64,000 nt of DNA from contig NC_090322.1 in assembly GCF_040869045.1 (NCBI RefSeq), forward strand, positions 82,607,675 to 82,671,674, in the 5' to 3' direction. Numbering within the stretch: the first letter of the stretch is position 1; every line of letters begins with the position of its first letter. Position numbers and translations under genes: made by a program. A model generated the notes under the pieces. The model was not told the origin of the DNA. It did not search any database and saw only the letters and a program-made list of their open reading frames with translations. Shown here piece after piece: positions 1 through 8,712 of this stretch. Origin of the DNA: Eurosta solidaginis. Lineage: Eukaryota; Arthropoda; Insecta; Diptera; Tephritidae.

Positions 1-838
1 TAAGTATTCTAACCATGCTTAACCTTTAGGCCGGTAAGTTTATTTAGAAAAAAGGCAATATGTAAGCTAACGAGGAAGGAGCCGTCGAGTAAACAAAACA
101 AAATGGTTAAAAAAATTCGTACGCGGCATTTATCAGTTTTAACTATAGAATTAAAGGATATAGAACGAGAAACAATATTTGAAACCATTTAAAAACTTTT
201 AATAACTATATAAAAAATTATTGTTCTGAAGCCAACAACTGCTGAGTGATCTACTCAAATTTGTTGAACGAAACGATTTAAGTATTCTAACCATGCTTAA
301 CCTTTAGGCCGGTAAGTTTATTTAGAAAAACGCAATATTTAAGCTAATAGGGAAGGAGCCGTCGAGTAAACAACACAATATGGTTAAAAAAAATCGTACG
401 GGGTATTTATCAGATTTAACTCTAAAATTAAAGGATATAGAACTAGAAACAACGTTTGAAACCCTTTAAAAACTTTTAATAACTATATCAAAAATTATTG
501 TTCTGAAGCCAACAACTGCTGAGTGATCTACTCAAATTTGTTGAACGAAACGACTTAAGTATTCTAACCATGCTTAACCTTTAGGCCGGTAAATTTTTTT
601 AGAAAAACGCAATATGTAAGCTAACGAGGAATGAACCGTCGAGTATACAAAACAAAATGGTAAAAAAAATTCGTACGCGGTATTTATCAGATTTAACTCT
701 AGAATTAAAGGATATTGAATGAGAAATAACGTTTGAAACCCTTTAAAAGCTTTTAATAACTATATCAAAAATTATTGTTCTGAAGCCAACAACTGCTAAG
801 TGATCTACTCAAATTTGTTAAACGAAACGACTTAAGTA
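1..838. repeat. Satellite array, left of the retrotransposon (three ~277 bp monomers)
   Basis: Three head-to-tail type A monomers begin with AAGTATTCTAACCATGC at 2, 280 and 557. The first two match the monomers at 16,526 and 16,804, and at 25,860 and 26,138, including private variants: ATATTTGAAACC in the first and GCTAATAGGG in the second. The third starts like 17,081 (GGTAAATTTTTTTAG, GAGGAATGAACC) but ends like the monomer at 18,187 (ATTGAATGAGAAATAAC against ATTGAACGAGAGATAAC). It is therefore a recombinant that skips about four monomers present in the other copies. The array breaks at 838 where the retrotransposon is inserted. No gene is visible. Confidence 0.95.
834..838. other. Target site duplication, left copy (AAGTA)
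   Basis: AAGTA directly abuts the TG that opens the LTR at 839 and is repeated at 9406-9410 directly after the closing CA of the other LTR. An uninterrupted monomer reads CGACTTAAGTATTCTAACC, with AAGTA once, so the 5 bp were duplicated on integration. Five base pairs is a usual target duplication length for BEL/Pao elements. Confidence 0.95.
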
Positions 839-1532
839 TGTTTAGGGGGCTGGCAGGATAAAATTTACCTTCCTTTTTCTGCGGTGGGGTGTAGCTGATG
901 GATACGGCTGCTGCGGTGTTGATGGCTATGATGTGGTGGTGATGGTGGCGGTGGTTGTGTCTGCTGCTACCACCGGCAGTATGATTTTTGCTCTAACTTA
1001 CTGGAGCGGTTGGGGGTAATGCACTGCTATACTCGTTGGAAACGATATACACTTTGCACTGAAACTATGTTGCAGAAATAAATAAAAGGCAACTGGGCTT
1101 TCTTATTTTAAAGAACTATTTCTTTGAATTTAAAAGAGCTTTACAACTTTGTGTCACACACGGGATGGAGAAAATTTTCGAATAAGTAAAAATAAAAAGA
1201 AATGTCAAAAACAATAATATAAATGTATGTATGTACGTACATAGTCACATCTGTCAACCCATTGTTGGGGTTGCCAGAGAGGTGAAATACGCTCGCGTGT
1301 TAGCGTAAAATACAAACATTTCAAATTCTTAAGTTTAATAAATATGTACGTAATATATGATATTACGTATTTGTACGTGCAAATAATTCAGAATGCGTAC
1401 TTATACGTAAAAGGTACATATATCAATAAATTCAATATAAAATTCAGGTAAATTCAGGTTTAGGTTTCCTTAAGCCTAATTTCTATTAAATAGAAGGGTT
1501 GGCTGTTGGCGACTACGACAGTCGCTCAAACA
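839..1532 (-). repeat. 3' LTR of the BEL/Pao element
   Basis: 694 bp, bounded by TG (839) and CA (1532) as written on the plus strand. It matches 8713-9405 throughout except for five G instead of four near 844-849 and a G in AAAAGGTACATA where the other LTR has T. Read on the minus strand it starts TGTTTGAGCGACTGTC and ends CCCCTAAACA. It contains a GGT/GAT-rich low-complexity stretch (about 900-975) and a cluster of TACGTA-type palindromes (1230-1369). On the minus strand ATTAAA at 1339-1334 is a possible weak polyadenylation signal; no canonical AATAAA was seen in that orientation. Confidence 0.95.
1230..1369. promoter_or_regulatory. Cluster of TACGTA palindromes in the LTR, possible U3 regulatory sites
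   Basis: A perfect 14-bp palindrome TATGTACGTACATA lies at 1230-1243. A 10-bp inverted repeat (TACGTAATAT / ATATTACGTA, 3-bp spacer) lies at 1347-1369, and further TACGT/GTACG motifs follow to about 1410. The same motifs are in the other LTR (9103-9116 and about 9220-9242). In the element's orientation they sit roughly 160-300 bp inside the start of the LTR, where U3 enhancers are expected. A regulatory role is inferred only from symmetry and position. Confidence 0.3.
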
Positions 1533-1545
1533 TCATCCCCGCCCT
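1533..1545 (-). other. Polypurine tract next to the 3' LTR
   Basis: On the minus strand the bases just before the 3' LTR read AGGGCGGGGATGA, purine-only except one C, directly abutting the LTR. This is the expected place for the primer of plus-strand DNA synthesis. It is short and interrupted, so the exact functional extent is uncertain. Confidence 0.6.
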
Positions 1546-2115
1546 AGGCGCGTTCAGCGGCTAGAGCCTCCTGTAGCTCCTTAAGGGTCCGCAATGCATC
1601 TCGAACGAGGATTTGGGACACTCTTCCTCTAGCGTTGGCGGTTTGCAGCCCTTGTGCGGTGCATCGAATGGTGCGTCGTGCGATGCTGGGTGCTGCTGAG
1701 GGAATGTTGTTTCCCGGGCGAGAACGGGGTTGCCCGGTGGCGGCAGGGGGTGCCGGTACGGCGGATCTGCCAGGCCGGGGTGCCTGGATGGCGCGCTGGG
1801 CGCTTGGGGTAGCGTCCCGCCGATGGAGTAGGGAGTGATGTCGCGCTCCACAAATCCGGCATCTGTCGTATGAGCTGCACTCGCTGGTGATGTGAGATAA
1901 TGCCAAGCAATTCAGGCTCGTGCAAGCATCCATCTCTGGGGTGGTTTCATTTTTTTGAATATGACGCAGTTCCGAAGACCGTGCTGACGGGTGCATATGC
2001 GGCACCGTCGGTAATCCGTTATTAGTGTCGAGCTGCGTGATTCATTGGCGCGGTTGGGAGCAACGATCTCCGACCGCACTGGTCTTCGTGACGAAGACTG
2101 ATTTGCACGATCCAT
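1544..2115 (-). pseudogene. Broken 3' ORF encoding a second zinc-knuckle protein, between pol and the 3' LTR
   Basis: An ATG at 2115 opens a 67-codon frame with a knuckle C38-x2-C41-x3-H45-x4-C50 followed by IFKKM. It stops at 1912. A second frame, open from about 2005 to 1544, continues the same architecture: SLNC-x4-H-x4-C, where the first Cys of the knuckle has become Ser, then CRIC-x3-HH and LLH, a Pro/Arg-rich stretch and a tail ILVRDALRTLKELQEAL. A shift of -1 (or +2) near 1,915-1,950 would join them. The arrangement closely mirrors the knuckles at the start of pol (FKFKKL after the first knuckle, [19 protein letters not shown]), so the element carries two versions of one nucleic-acid-binding module. 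The region is markedly GC-richer than pol or the satellite. Its product would probably bind RNA or DNA if intact. Frameshift plus Cys loss point to decay. It could instead be the remains of a captured gag-like gene. Confidence 0.65.
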
Positions 2116-2257
2116 AGCGATCTGTAATTACAGTTGTAAAAGTATTTTAGTGGAGAGAAATACTGATACAGGGGATTTCAGCTGGCATTATGTTGCAAAA
2201 TACGACATATTAGTGACGGTGATGTGGTAAAAGTGGACAGGGGTGGTTTGAGAGTGG
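2116..2257 (-). other. Non-coding spacer between pol and the 3' zinc-knuckle ORF
   Basis: This 142-bp AT-rich stretch has no convincing reading frame. It contains a small inverted repeat AGTATTT/AAATACT (2141-2147 and 2158-2164). On the minus strand CCCCTGTATCAG, ending near 2164, resembles a splice acceptor and could in principle serve the downstream ORF. This is a weak suggestion. Confidence 0.35.
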
Positions 2258-4213
2258 CTACGAATTCTCCGGGGTTGCCCGAGAGGGTGGGCTTTCAGTC
2301 TGAGGGAGGAAACAGAGCTTGACAAGTGGTCGTGTGAGGGTGCCGGTTTGAGTACGAACGTCAACAACACGTATATGGCCGTCAGGACCTGGATGTATTT
2401 TTTCAATACGTCCAAGGCGCCATTCAGTCGGGGGAAGTGAGTCGTCGTGAATGCAGACACACTCACCGACCTTGGGTTCGGGTTGTAGATTTTTCCACTT
2501 CTGCCTTTTCTGGAGATCCTTTAGGTAGTCTTCCTTCCACCTTTTGCTGAATTGATGATGTAAGCTTCTTACCCTGTCCCATCGGTTTATAAGAGATAAA
2601 TCCGCGTGATCCACTTCAGGGATAGCGAGGAGGGGACTACCTCGGAGAAAGTGGACGGGGGTTAGCGCGGTAAACTCTGTGGGATCTTGGGATAAAGGTG
2701 AGATAGGACGAGAGTTTAATACGGCTTCAATTCTTACCAAGAGGGTGGTAAATTCTTCAAATGTGAACTGGTGGGCTCCTGCAGTCCGCTTGAAGTGCAG
2801 TTTGAAACTCTTCACTGCAGACTCCCACAAGCCGCCCATGTGGGGAGCTCCGGGCGGAATGAATTTCCAATTAATGCCCTGGGGAGAGTATCTTGCGATT
2901 ACTTCTTGAGAGGCAGTTTTCATGAAGTCAACGAACTCTTTTTCCGTCGCTCTTTTAGCTCCAATAAACGTTTTGCCGTTGTCACTCATCATTGTGGCAG
3001 GATATCCACGACGTCCGACGAAGCGAGCGAATGCTGCGAGAAAGGCATTTGTTGTTAGGTCCGAGCACAGCTCAAGGTGGACAGCTTTTGTCACGAAACA
3101 GACAAAAACGGCCAAGTAGCCTTTCAGTAAGGTGTGAGACCTTAGCAAGGAGGCTTTTATTTGAAAAGGCCCCGCAAAGTCGACACCGGTAGTGGTGAAA
3201 GGCGGAGCATATGTGCATCGTTCCGGGGGCAAAGCCGCCATGATTTGCGATCGCATTTGCTGCTTGTGGAGGGTACAAGTTTTGCACTGATGTATGCATC
3301 TCTTTATGAGGGGTTTAAGTCGTGGAATATAGAGATCCTGTCTGAGGCATTGCTGCATGAGACGTATTTCGGCATGGAGAAGAAGTTCATGGAGATACTG
3401 TATATAGAGGACAGCGAATCTTGATTTTTCTGGGATAATAACGGGATGTTTTTCATTGTAAGTCAACGTCGAATGAACTAGTCTACCATGAACCCTGAGG
3501 AGCCCGTTTTCATCGAGGTATGGGTTGAGGGTTAGAAGAGAGCTTCTTTGATCAATGGGTTTTGCATTTTCCAAGCATGCTCTTTCGCGAGGAAAATATC
3601 GGGTTTGTGTTAACGTCACAAGTTTATTTTTCGCTTTGCGGAGATCTTCATGAGACAGAGAGGGAGTGTAAGCGGGTTTAATGCCTCGAATTCGGTCCTT
3701 GAGATTATTAATGAACCTGAAGGCATATGCCATGACCCTGAGGGCGCGAGGAAAAGAGGAAAATCGATCCAATACATCGGGGTCATCTTCAGCTGAGTAT
3801 AGTACTTCGACTCGGCGCATTTCAGGCGGGTTGATGCTGCGGGTAGATGGGTTTGGCCAAGCTTCGGGGGGCTGGGTCAGCCACGCAGGGCCATTCCACC
3901 ACAGCGAAGAATTTGCCAAGTCCATGGGTTTGCATCCTCTAGTGCCCATGTCTGCTGGATTGTCGCGACTGCCTACATGCTTCCAGGAGGCGCTTCCGAC
4001 GAGATCCATAATTTCAGCTGTTCGATTGGATACGAAAGTTTTCCAAGCGTGGGGAGGCTTTTCGAGCCATGCTAACACAATTTCCGAGTCAGACCACATG
4101 TAAAGATTTTTAAGAGCGAGCTCGAGATGGGATTGTACGACGGCGATTAGTCGGGCAAGGAGTAGAGCTGCACATAGTTCTAGTCTTGGAAGACTGGTAG
4201 TGCGAAGAGAGGG
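2258..4213 (-). CDS. pol: pol, downstream part: RNase H remainder, integrase and C-terminal domain (BEL/Pao)
   Basis: This frame is open from 4354, but codons before 4213 only overlap the RNase H start read in the other frame; meaningful coding begins at [13 protein letters not shown]. Numbering below counts from 4354. RNase H acidic residues are visible in WSDSEIV (Asp89) and SRDNPAD (Asp131). An integrase zinc-binding H2C2 module follows (His322, His327, Cys357, Cys360), then the catalytic core with D-D-E: GVDFAGP (Asp392), SDNGKTF (Asp458) and GGLWES (Glu511). The C-terminal part (about 590-685; [28 protein letters not shown]) is a DUF5641-like tail typical of BEL integrases. All three integrase catalytic residues are present. 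The product would remove viral RNA after reverse transcription and insert the cDNA into the host chromosome. It has no start of its own and would be made only as part of a Gag-Pol polyprotein, which the upstream frame change interrupts. Confidence 0.9.
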   Translation of the reverse strand, partial: PSLRTTSLPRLELCAALLLARLIAVVQSHLELALKNLYMWSDSEIVLAWLEKPPHAWKTFVSNRTAEIMDLVGSASWKHVGSRDNPADMGTRGCKPMDLANSSLWWNGPAWLTQPPEAWPNPSTRSINPPEMRRVEVLYSAEDDPDVLDRFSSFPRALRVMAYAFRFINNLKDRIRGIKPAYTPSLSHEDLRKAKNKLVTLTQTRYFPRERACLENAKPIDQRSSLLTLNPYLDENGLLRVHGRLVHSTLTYNEKHPVIIPEKSRFAVLYIQYLHELLLHAEIRLMQQCLRQDLYIPRLKPLIKRCIHQCKTCTLHKQQMRSQIMAALPPERCTYAPPFTTTGVDFAGPFQIKASLLRSHTLLKGYLAVFVCFVTKAVHLELCSDLTTNAFLAAFARFVGRRGYPATMMSDNGKTFIGAKRATEKEFVDFMKTASQEVIARYSPQGINWKFIPPGAPHMGGLWESAVKSFKLHFKRTAGAHQFTFEEFTTLLVRIEAVLNSRPISPLSQDPTEFTALTPVHFLRGSPLLAIPEVDHADLSLINRWDRVRSLHHQFSKRWKEDYLKDLQKRQKWKNLQPEPKVGECVCIHDDSLPPTEWRLGRIEKIHPGPDGHIRVVDVRTQTGTLTRPLVKLCFLPQTESPPSRATPENS

Positions 4214-4216
4214 CAA
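4205..4216 (-). other. Frame change inside RNase H (disabling +1 shift)
   Basis: The upstream pol frame follows the family pattern up to LLVAKGKVA (Ala codon at 4214-4212) and then runs 33 off-pattern codons to a stop at 4110. The downstream frame takes up the pattern one base further on, at the Pro codon starting at 4213. Frame phase changes by +1, consistent with one extra base in this copy or in the assembly. It lies within a conserved domain, so a programmed shift is unlikely. Confidence 0.8.
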
Positions 4217-6614
4217 CCTTACCTTTAGCGACCAGAAGGTGGGACGACGTGGTGGCACCGTGGGTTGTTCGCAAATATATAGTGGCGCAATATGCCTTTT
4301 CTGACGCATCGCAGAAACCATGCAGTTCAACCTGCTGGTTCGGGATGTAGTCAACCCATCGAGGTATCTTTATATCTGAGATGTTGGGTAAATTTTTTGC
4401 GAACTGCGTCCATTTAATGAAGCGGAGGGGCTTCACTGGTTCGTCCCAGCCAGTTCCGTCTATCCATAGCTCTTGCAGTAAAATCTTGGCCTGAATCATA
4501 ATCGGCGTAAGCCACCCTGCGGGGTCAAAAAGTTTTGCGACCGAGGAGAGAATTTGTCGTTTTGTATTAGCGGACGAGAGGGGTATTGAGTCCACTGTAT
4601 ACGAAAACGTGTCGGTCAGAGCGTTCCACTGTATGCCGAGAGTTTTGGTGTTGCTTGCTTTCTCGAATTCCAACATATTGGTATCTAGCAAGTCCTCTTC
4701 TTTGATGTTTTTTATTATACTGGGGTGATTGGCCGTTATTTTCCGTAATGGAAATCCTGCTGACGCTAACACTTGGATGACTTGGGAGAGAGATGTTTCA
4801 GCAGAGAGAATTTCATGGCTGCCAGAGAGAATGTCATCTACATATGTTTCTTTCGTCAAAACAGGGACGGCTTTGGGGAAAGTTTCCTTTACATCTTTGG
4901 CCAGTTGGTGAAGAGTACGTATGGCGAGGTAGGGGGCACAGTTCACACCAAATGTGACTGTTTTCAGACGATAGTCTTTTATGGGGTCGCTCGGAGATGA
5001 GCGAAAGACGATCCTCTGATAGTCTCTGTCGTCTTCATGCATTATGATTTGACGATACATTTTTTCTACGTCTCCGTTAAAAACAAATTGGTAGGTACGC
5101 CACTTGAGAATCAGAAGCATCAGATCGGGCTGGAGGGTAGGGCCGGTATAAAGAACGTCGTTGAGCGCATGTCCAGATGCCGACTTCTTTGAGGCGTTAA
5201 ACACGACCCGCACCTTTGATGTCTTCTTCTCGGGTTTGACAACTGCGTGATGAGGAAGATAAAATGAGAGGCATTTTCCTCCGTCAAATTTTTCATAGGA
5301 GCCGGTTTCCTCCATATGATCGAGGGTGAGGTTTTCTTCTAGAACACTATCATATTGAGTCTTTAAATCCCCTTTCTTCTGCAGACTTCTCTCCATTCCA
5401 AGAAACTGGCTTAGAGCTGAAAACCGAGAGTGGGATAATGAGATTGACTCTGGGAAGCTGGGTTTAAATGGCAGCCTTACGATATAACGACCGTTATCAT
5501 CGCGTGAGGTTGTGGCTGCATAGAAATTTTCGCAAAACTCGTCTTCTGGGATGGTTTGGGGTTTGGTGGGAACTTCCACCAATTCCCAGAATTTACGCAA
5601 TAGAGAGTTAAGATCTTCGTTCGACACTTCTGACACTTGCATGCAGAAAGCGTTTACCATCACAGGAGCTCTACCGCTCAGAATCCATCCAAAAATGGTT
5701 TTCTGCGCTAGAAGATGGGGGGAAAGTTTCTCAACGCCATTTCGGATGATTTGCGGTATTACATCACTGCCTAGGACGAGATCTATTTGCGAGGGGGAGT
5801 GACAGTTCGAGTCTGCGAGGTTGAGGTGTGCCCATTTTGCTTGAAGCTCGCTAGTGAGCTTAAGCGAGGGGAGCATTTTAGTTAGCCGGGGTAATACTAT
5901 TGCCTCTGCACTTATTCTGGTTTTGAAATCAGGGGATACCAAAGTCAGAGAGCACAATTTGTTTGAGGTCTGAACTACCTTGCCGCCCATCCCAGATATT
6001 TCAAATCTAGAGGGTTTGAATGGGAGTTTGAGTCTATCTTGTGCTCTGGTAGAGATAAAGGTTCGTTCAGATCCCTGATCCACAAGAGCTCGTAGTTTAA
6101 AAATTTCTCCTTTATGCTCTACGGGAACGATAGCCGTGGGTAAAATTATTTCACAATCGTTTTCGGAATAAAACGATTGCACTTGGCTTTTCTGCGAGCA
6201 TGAAGGGCTTTCATCCAGAGCATTGGCTTGATCGGGAGTATTGGAGGGTGAGACTGTGGAATTCGTGGTGGTGGCTTGTGAGGCTGTCCTTTGCAATCGT
6301 GAGGGTTGTCTTTTCGGCACTTGAGATGAGTCTTCGTGAAGAACTGAGTTGTGCCGATCTTGACATTGATTGCAAGTTTGAGTACTGGAACAGTCTTTCA
6401 ATATGTGTGACTGAGAGAGGCAATTGGAACACATATTGTTTTCTCTCACAAACCTTCTGCGATCAGAGGTCGACAGCTTCTTAAATTTGAAGCAACTTAT
6501 AAGGGGGTGAGATGAGGTTTTACACATAGCGCACTTGTACATTGTTCGCTGCTCTGTCATATGAGATTGGGTGTGGGAGGTCGATCTATTTTGGGCGCCA
6601 TTGATCAACTCTTT
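4214..6614 (-). CDS. pol: pol, upstream part: zinc knuckles, aspartic protease, reverse transcriptase, RNase H start (BEL/Pao)
   Basis: The frame opens at 6614 after a stop at 6617 and has no ATG at its head; numbering here counts from the TTG at 6608. Three zinc-binding motifs come first: C26-x2-C29-x4-H34-x4-C39, C60-x2-C63-x4-H68-x4-C73 and C79-x2-C82-x3-H86-x4-H91. A linker rich in Ser, Thr and Gln leads to an A17-like protease with [15 protein letters not shown] (Asp177; DQG where retroviral proteases have DTG/DSG), LVLGSDV and FGWILSG. Reverse transcriptase covers about 440-620, with [20 protein letters not shown] (Asp513) and the catalytic YVDD at 589-592. RNase H begins at [14 protein letters not shown] (Asp767). 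The frame stays open to 4110, but the last 33 codons leave the family pattern. The protein would be translated as a fusion with Gag and cut by its own protease. All visible catalytic residues look intact; the defect is the frame. Confidence 0.92.
6586..6614 (-). other. gag/pol overlap, +1 frame relation (frameshift site or indel)
   Basis: gag ends ...CGC CCA AAA TAG at 6586, while the zinc-knuckle/pol frame is open from 6614, so they overlap by 29 nt with pol in the +1 frame. AAA followed by TAG A is a place where a slow stop codon could allow a +1 slip, but this is only a suggestion. Many BEL elements keep gag and pol in one frame, so a one-base insertion is the simpler alternative. Confidence 0.5.
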
Positions 6615-7560
6615 CTACCACTTCGTATCGCGTTGTGAGGAACTGGTCCATTTGGGACCAGTTGGGAAGTTCTCTTCTTGAGGTTAGAGATTGCTCCCAC
6701 AACGTGACTGTATTTTCTGGGAGTTTAGAGGTAACCAGATAAATAAGTATGGGGTCCCAGTTATCTGTGGAGACTTGTTGCGTGGCGAGAATTTGAAGGA
6801 AATTATTTACCGACGATTGCAACCTTTGAATGTCTTCACTGTTTTCGGTAGTGATAGTTTTTAAGTTCATCAGGGCCCGTATTTGGTTATCTACGAGAAC
6901 TCGTCTGTTCTCGTATCGGGCCTTTAGGGCTTCCCACGCTAAGGCAAAGTTGTCGTCAGTCAAGGGAAATTGGTTGACTATTTGAGCTGCCTTTCCTTGG
7001 GTTTTGTATATGAGGTGATACAATTTTTGCGCTTGGGAGAGTTTCGGGTGGTTAATATAAACGGCTGTGAACATGTCACGAAATGAGGGCCATTTTTCAT
7101 AACCACCATAAAATATTTCGGTATCGCAGGGAGGGATTTTTAGCGAAATACCGGAGTTGTCAGATGGAGCTGGTGTGACGGTAGGGGGAGCGGGGGCATT
7201 TGCTTGTTTAAGCAAGTGAAGCTGGTCTTCTATCTGGGCTTTTGTGTCTTCGTATGCTATGAGACAGGACCTGTATATGCTATTAGCAGATGTTGGAAAA
7301 TCTTCGGGCAGGTCCTGATCTGGGGTTTCGACAATCTTATCGAAGACGGTTTGGACTCTATCCCAAAATTTGTCTATATTGGCGTTTTTTATTTTGAGTG
7401 AGGACTCCGTGTTGTCTTGGAGCGACGTCGACCTAAACCGAGCACAATATTCCAAAAAATTGTCCGTTTCGGATGTAAATTTTTTGGGGGCAGACGAGAT
7501 TTTAAATTTTTTAACTCCTTGAGTTTTGGAGCCACCTTTTTTGGTTTCATCGTCACTCAT
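6586..7560 (-). CDS. gag: gag, BEL/Pao capsid-type protein (DUF1759 family)
   Basis: 324 codons from an ATG in a good insect context (CAAAAATG). The N-terminus (1-30) is Lys/Ser-rich, residues 31-120 look helical, a Pro/Ala linker follows (121-137), then the DUF1759-like core at about 145-315: [45 protein letters not shown], and [17 protein letters not shown] near the end. The core corresponds to the capsid part that assembles virus-like particles around element RNA in the cytoplasm. The zinc-knuckle segment that usually closes Gag is not in this frame; it opens the next frame instead. The frame is intact over its full length and is the first product downstream of the leader. I place it in the family from its recognisable motifs; the catalytic annotation rests on pol. 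Confidence 0.88.
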   Translation of the reverse strand: MSDDETKKGGSKTQGVKKFKISSAPKKFTSETDNFLEYCARFRSTSLQDNTESSLKIKNANIDKFWDRVQTVFDKIVETPDQDLPEDFPTSANSIYRSCLIAYEDTKAQIEDQLHLLKQANAPAPPTVTPAPSDNSGISLKIPPCDTEIFYGGYEKWPSFRDMFTAVYINHPKLSQAQKLYHLIYKTQGKAAQIVNQFPLTDDNFALAWEALKARYENRRVLVDNQIRALMNLKTITTENSEDIQRLQSSVNNFLQILATQQVSTDNWDPILIYLVTSKLPENTVTLWEQSLTSRRELPNWSQMDQFLTTRYEVVERVDQWRPK

Positions 7561-7627
7561 TTTTGAGCTTTGTTTTATGTCGCTTAGAGTTGAGAATCAA
7601 CAAAAAATTTAACTTCAGAGAGAAAAC

Positions 7628-7645
7628 TTTTTTTTTTTTTTTTTT
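7628..7645. repeat. Homopolymer T18 (A18 in the element transcript)
   Basis: An uninterrupted run of 18 T just upstream of gag in the leader. Length is likely to be polymorphic or error-prone. Confidence 0.9.
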
Positions 7646-8200
7646 GAAGAGAGATTATTTGCTTTTAACTATGTGAGGGAGTTACGTTTAAATATTCACG
7701 TTAAATAGCAAGAGAGAATACTTTTCAAAACCAAAAAAAGTTTTTTAGTTAAATTTATTTGAGGGGTTTGAGTATGTGTAAAACCTAATAGGGAGAGGGG
7801 GACAAATTTCCGAAGTAAAGAGGTTTTAATTAATTTGAAATTTGAGGGTATGACGAGACAAAGTTGACCACTGTGCCGCGGTGCACTGTATTTAATATGT
7901 ATATATGCGTGAGGGTTAAATATACGTGGGAAAAATACAAATATATATATATATGTAAATATGAGTAATTATTTTTTAAGATTTTCACTATCGATATTTT
8001 TGTGGACTGTATAAATGGGGATACAGAGTGAAATACTAAATTACTCGGGAAAATTTTTTAGCTTTACACAAGAGAGATATATTTTTCAAACGCTAGTGTA
8101 CGCACTGAACCACTCTTGTACCACTGTATGAGATTTTGTTTCACCGCTTATGTCGCTTTCTTGTATACGCAAATGAGGAAACCGAGAAAATTTGCTTGCG

Positions 8201-8219
8201 TTTTTTTTTTTTTTTTTTT
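8201..8219. repeat. Homopolymer T19 (A19 in the element transcript)
   Basis: An uninterrupted run of 19 T in the leader, about 480 bp from the primer site. As with the other run, the true length may differ. Confidence 0.9.
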
Positions 8220-8455
8220 CTTAATTCAATGGGGAGAAATCAGAAGTTAGCAGAGGTTGTGCAATATATTTAATTAACGACAAGAGATATTTTAATTTAA
8301 ATGAGGAAATTTTAAATTATTAAGAGATTTGTCGCATTAAAATATAAGGGGTGCTTTTAGCAAGTGTGCCCACTGTAGCTAACTACTGAGTTTTTCTTAT
8401 TTTGCTTTGGACATATACCGTACTGAGTTTTGCAATATGGGGTTATTGCTATATG

Positions 8456-8477
8456 TATATATATATATATATATATA
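8456..8477. repeat. TA dinucleotide microsatellite
   Basis: Eleven uninterrupted TA units in the leader, preceded by a near-identical ATATG context. A second shorter run lies at 7941-7954. Confidence 0.9.
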
Positions 8478-8700
8478 CGAAATGGTATGTGCAATTTTAG
8501 TGGGAACTTGAGAAAATTTGGCGGGAAATGAGGATTATTGGCGGGAAATTCTAATCCTCGAAAATGAAAATTGCCTTGATTTTTCTCTTTTATGTATATT
8601 TTTTCCGTGATTGCGTTGTATTATATCTCATTTAATACTCACGGTTTACAAAAAGGGCGAAGGTACTTGCGTTTTTATTGCGCTGGTTTCCTTAGTGGCG

Positions 8701-8711
8701 TCGAAGGACCA
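8701..8711 (-). other. Primer binding site, complementary to the 3' end of tRNA-Tyr
   Basis: On the minus strand TGGTCCTTCGA follows the 5' LTR after one base. It is complementary to TCGAAGGA plus CCA, the 3' acceptor end of animal tRNA-Tyr, whose 5' end is CCTTCGA. The match covers all of CCA, the discriminator base and the seven acceptor bases, and stops at the T-arm. Reverse transcription would start here. Confidence 0.85.
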
Positions 8712-8712
8712 C

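Larger units (their letters stand above)
7561..8700 (-). other. Untranslated leader of the retrotransposon (AT-rich, no gene)
   Basis: About 1.14 kb separates the primer site from the gag ATG. It has no convincing ORF on either strand. It is AT-rich and contains two long homopolymers (T18 at 7628-7645 and T19 at 8201-8219 on the plus strand, so A-runs in the transcript) and AT dinucleotide runs (7941-7954 and 8456-8477). Packaging or dimerisation signals would be expected here but cannot be recognised from sequence alone. Confidence 0.8.

Noticed and set aside
2188..2466. Minus-strand 92-codon ORF at the end of pol
   Set aside because: Overlaps the integrase C-terminal coding in another frame; the in-frame product there has the conserved WRLGRI and RPLVKL motifs, this one has none.
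2679..4103. Several plus-strand ORFs opposite pol (for example 3681-4103)
   Set aside because: They mirror the minus-strand pol codons and show no recognisable domain; shadows of the real gene.
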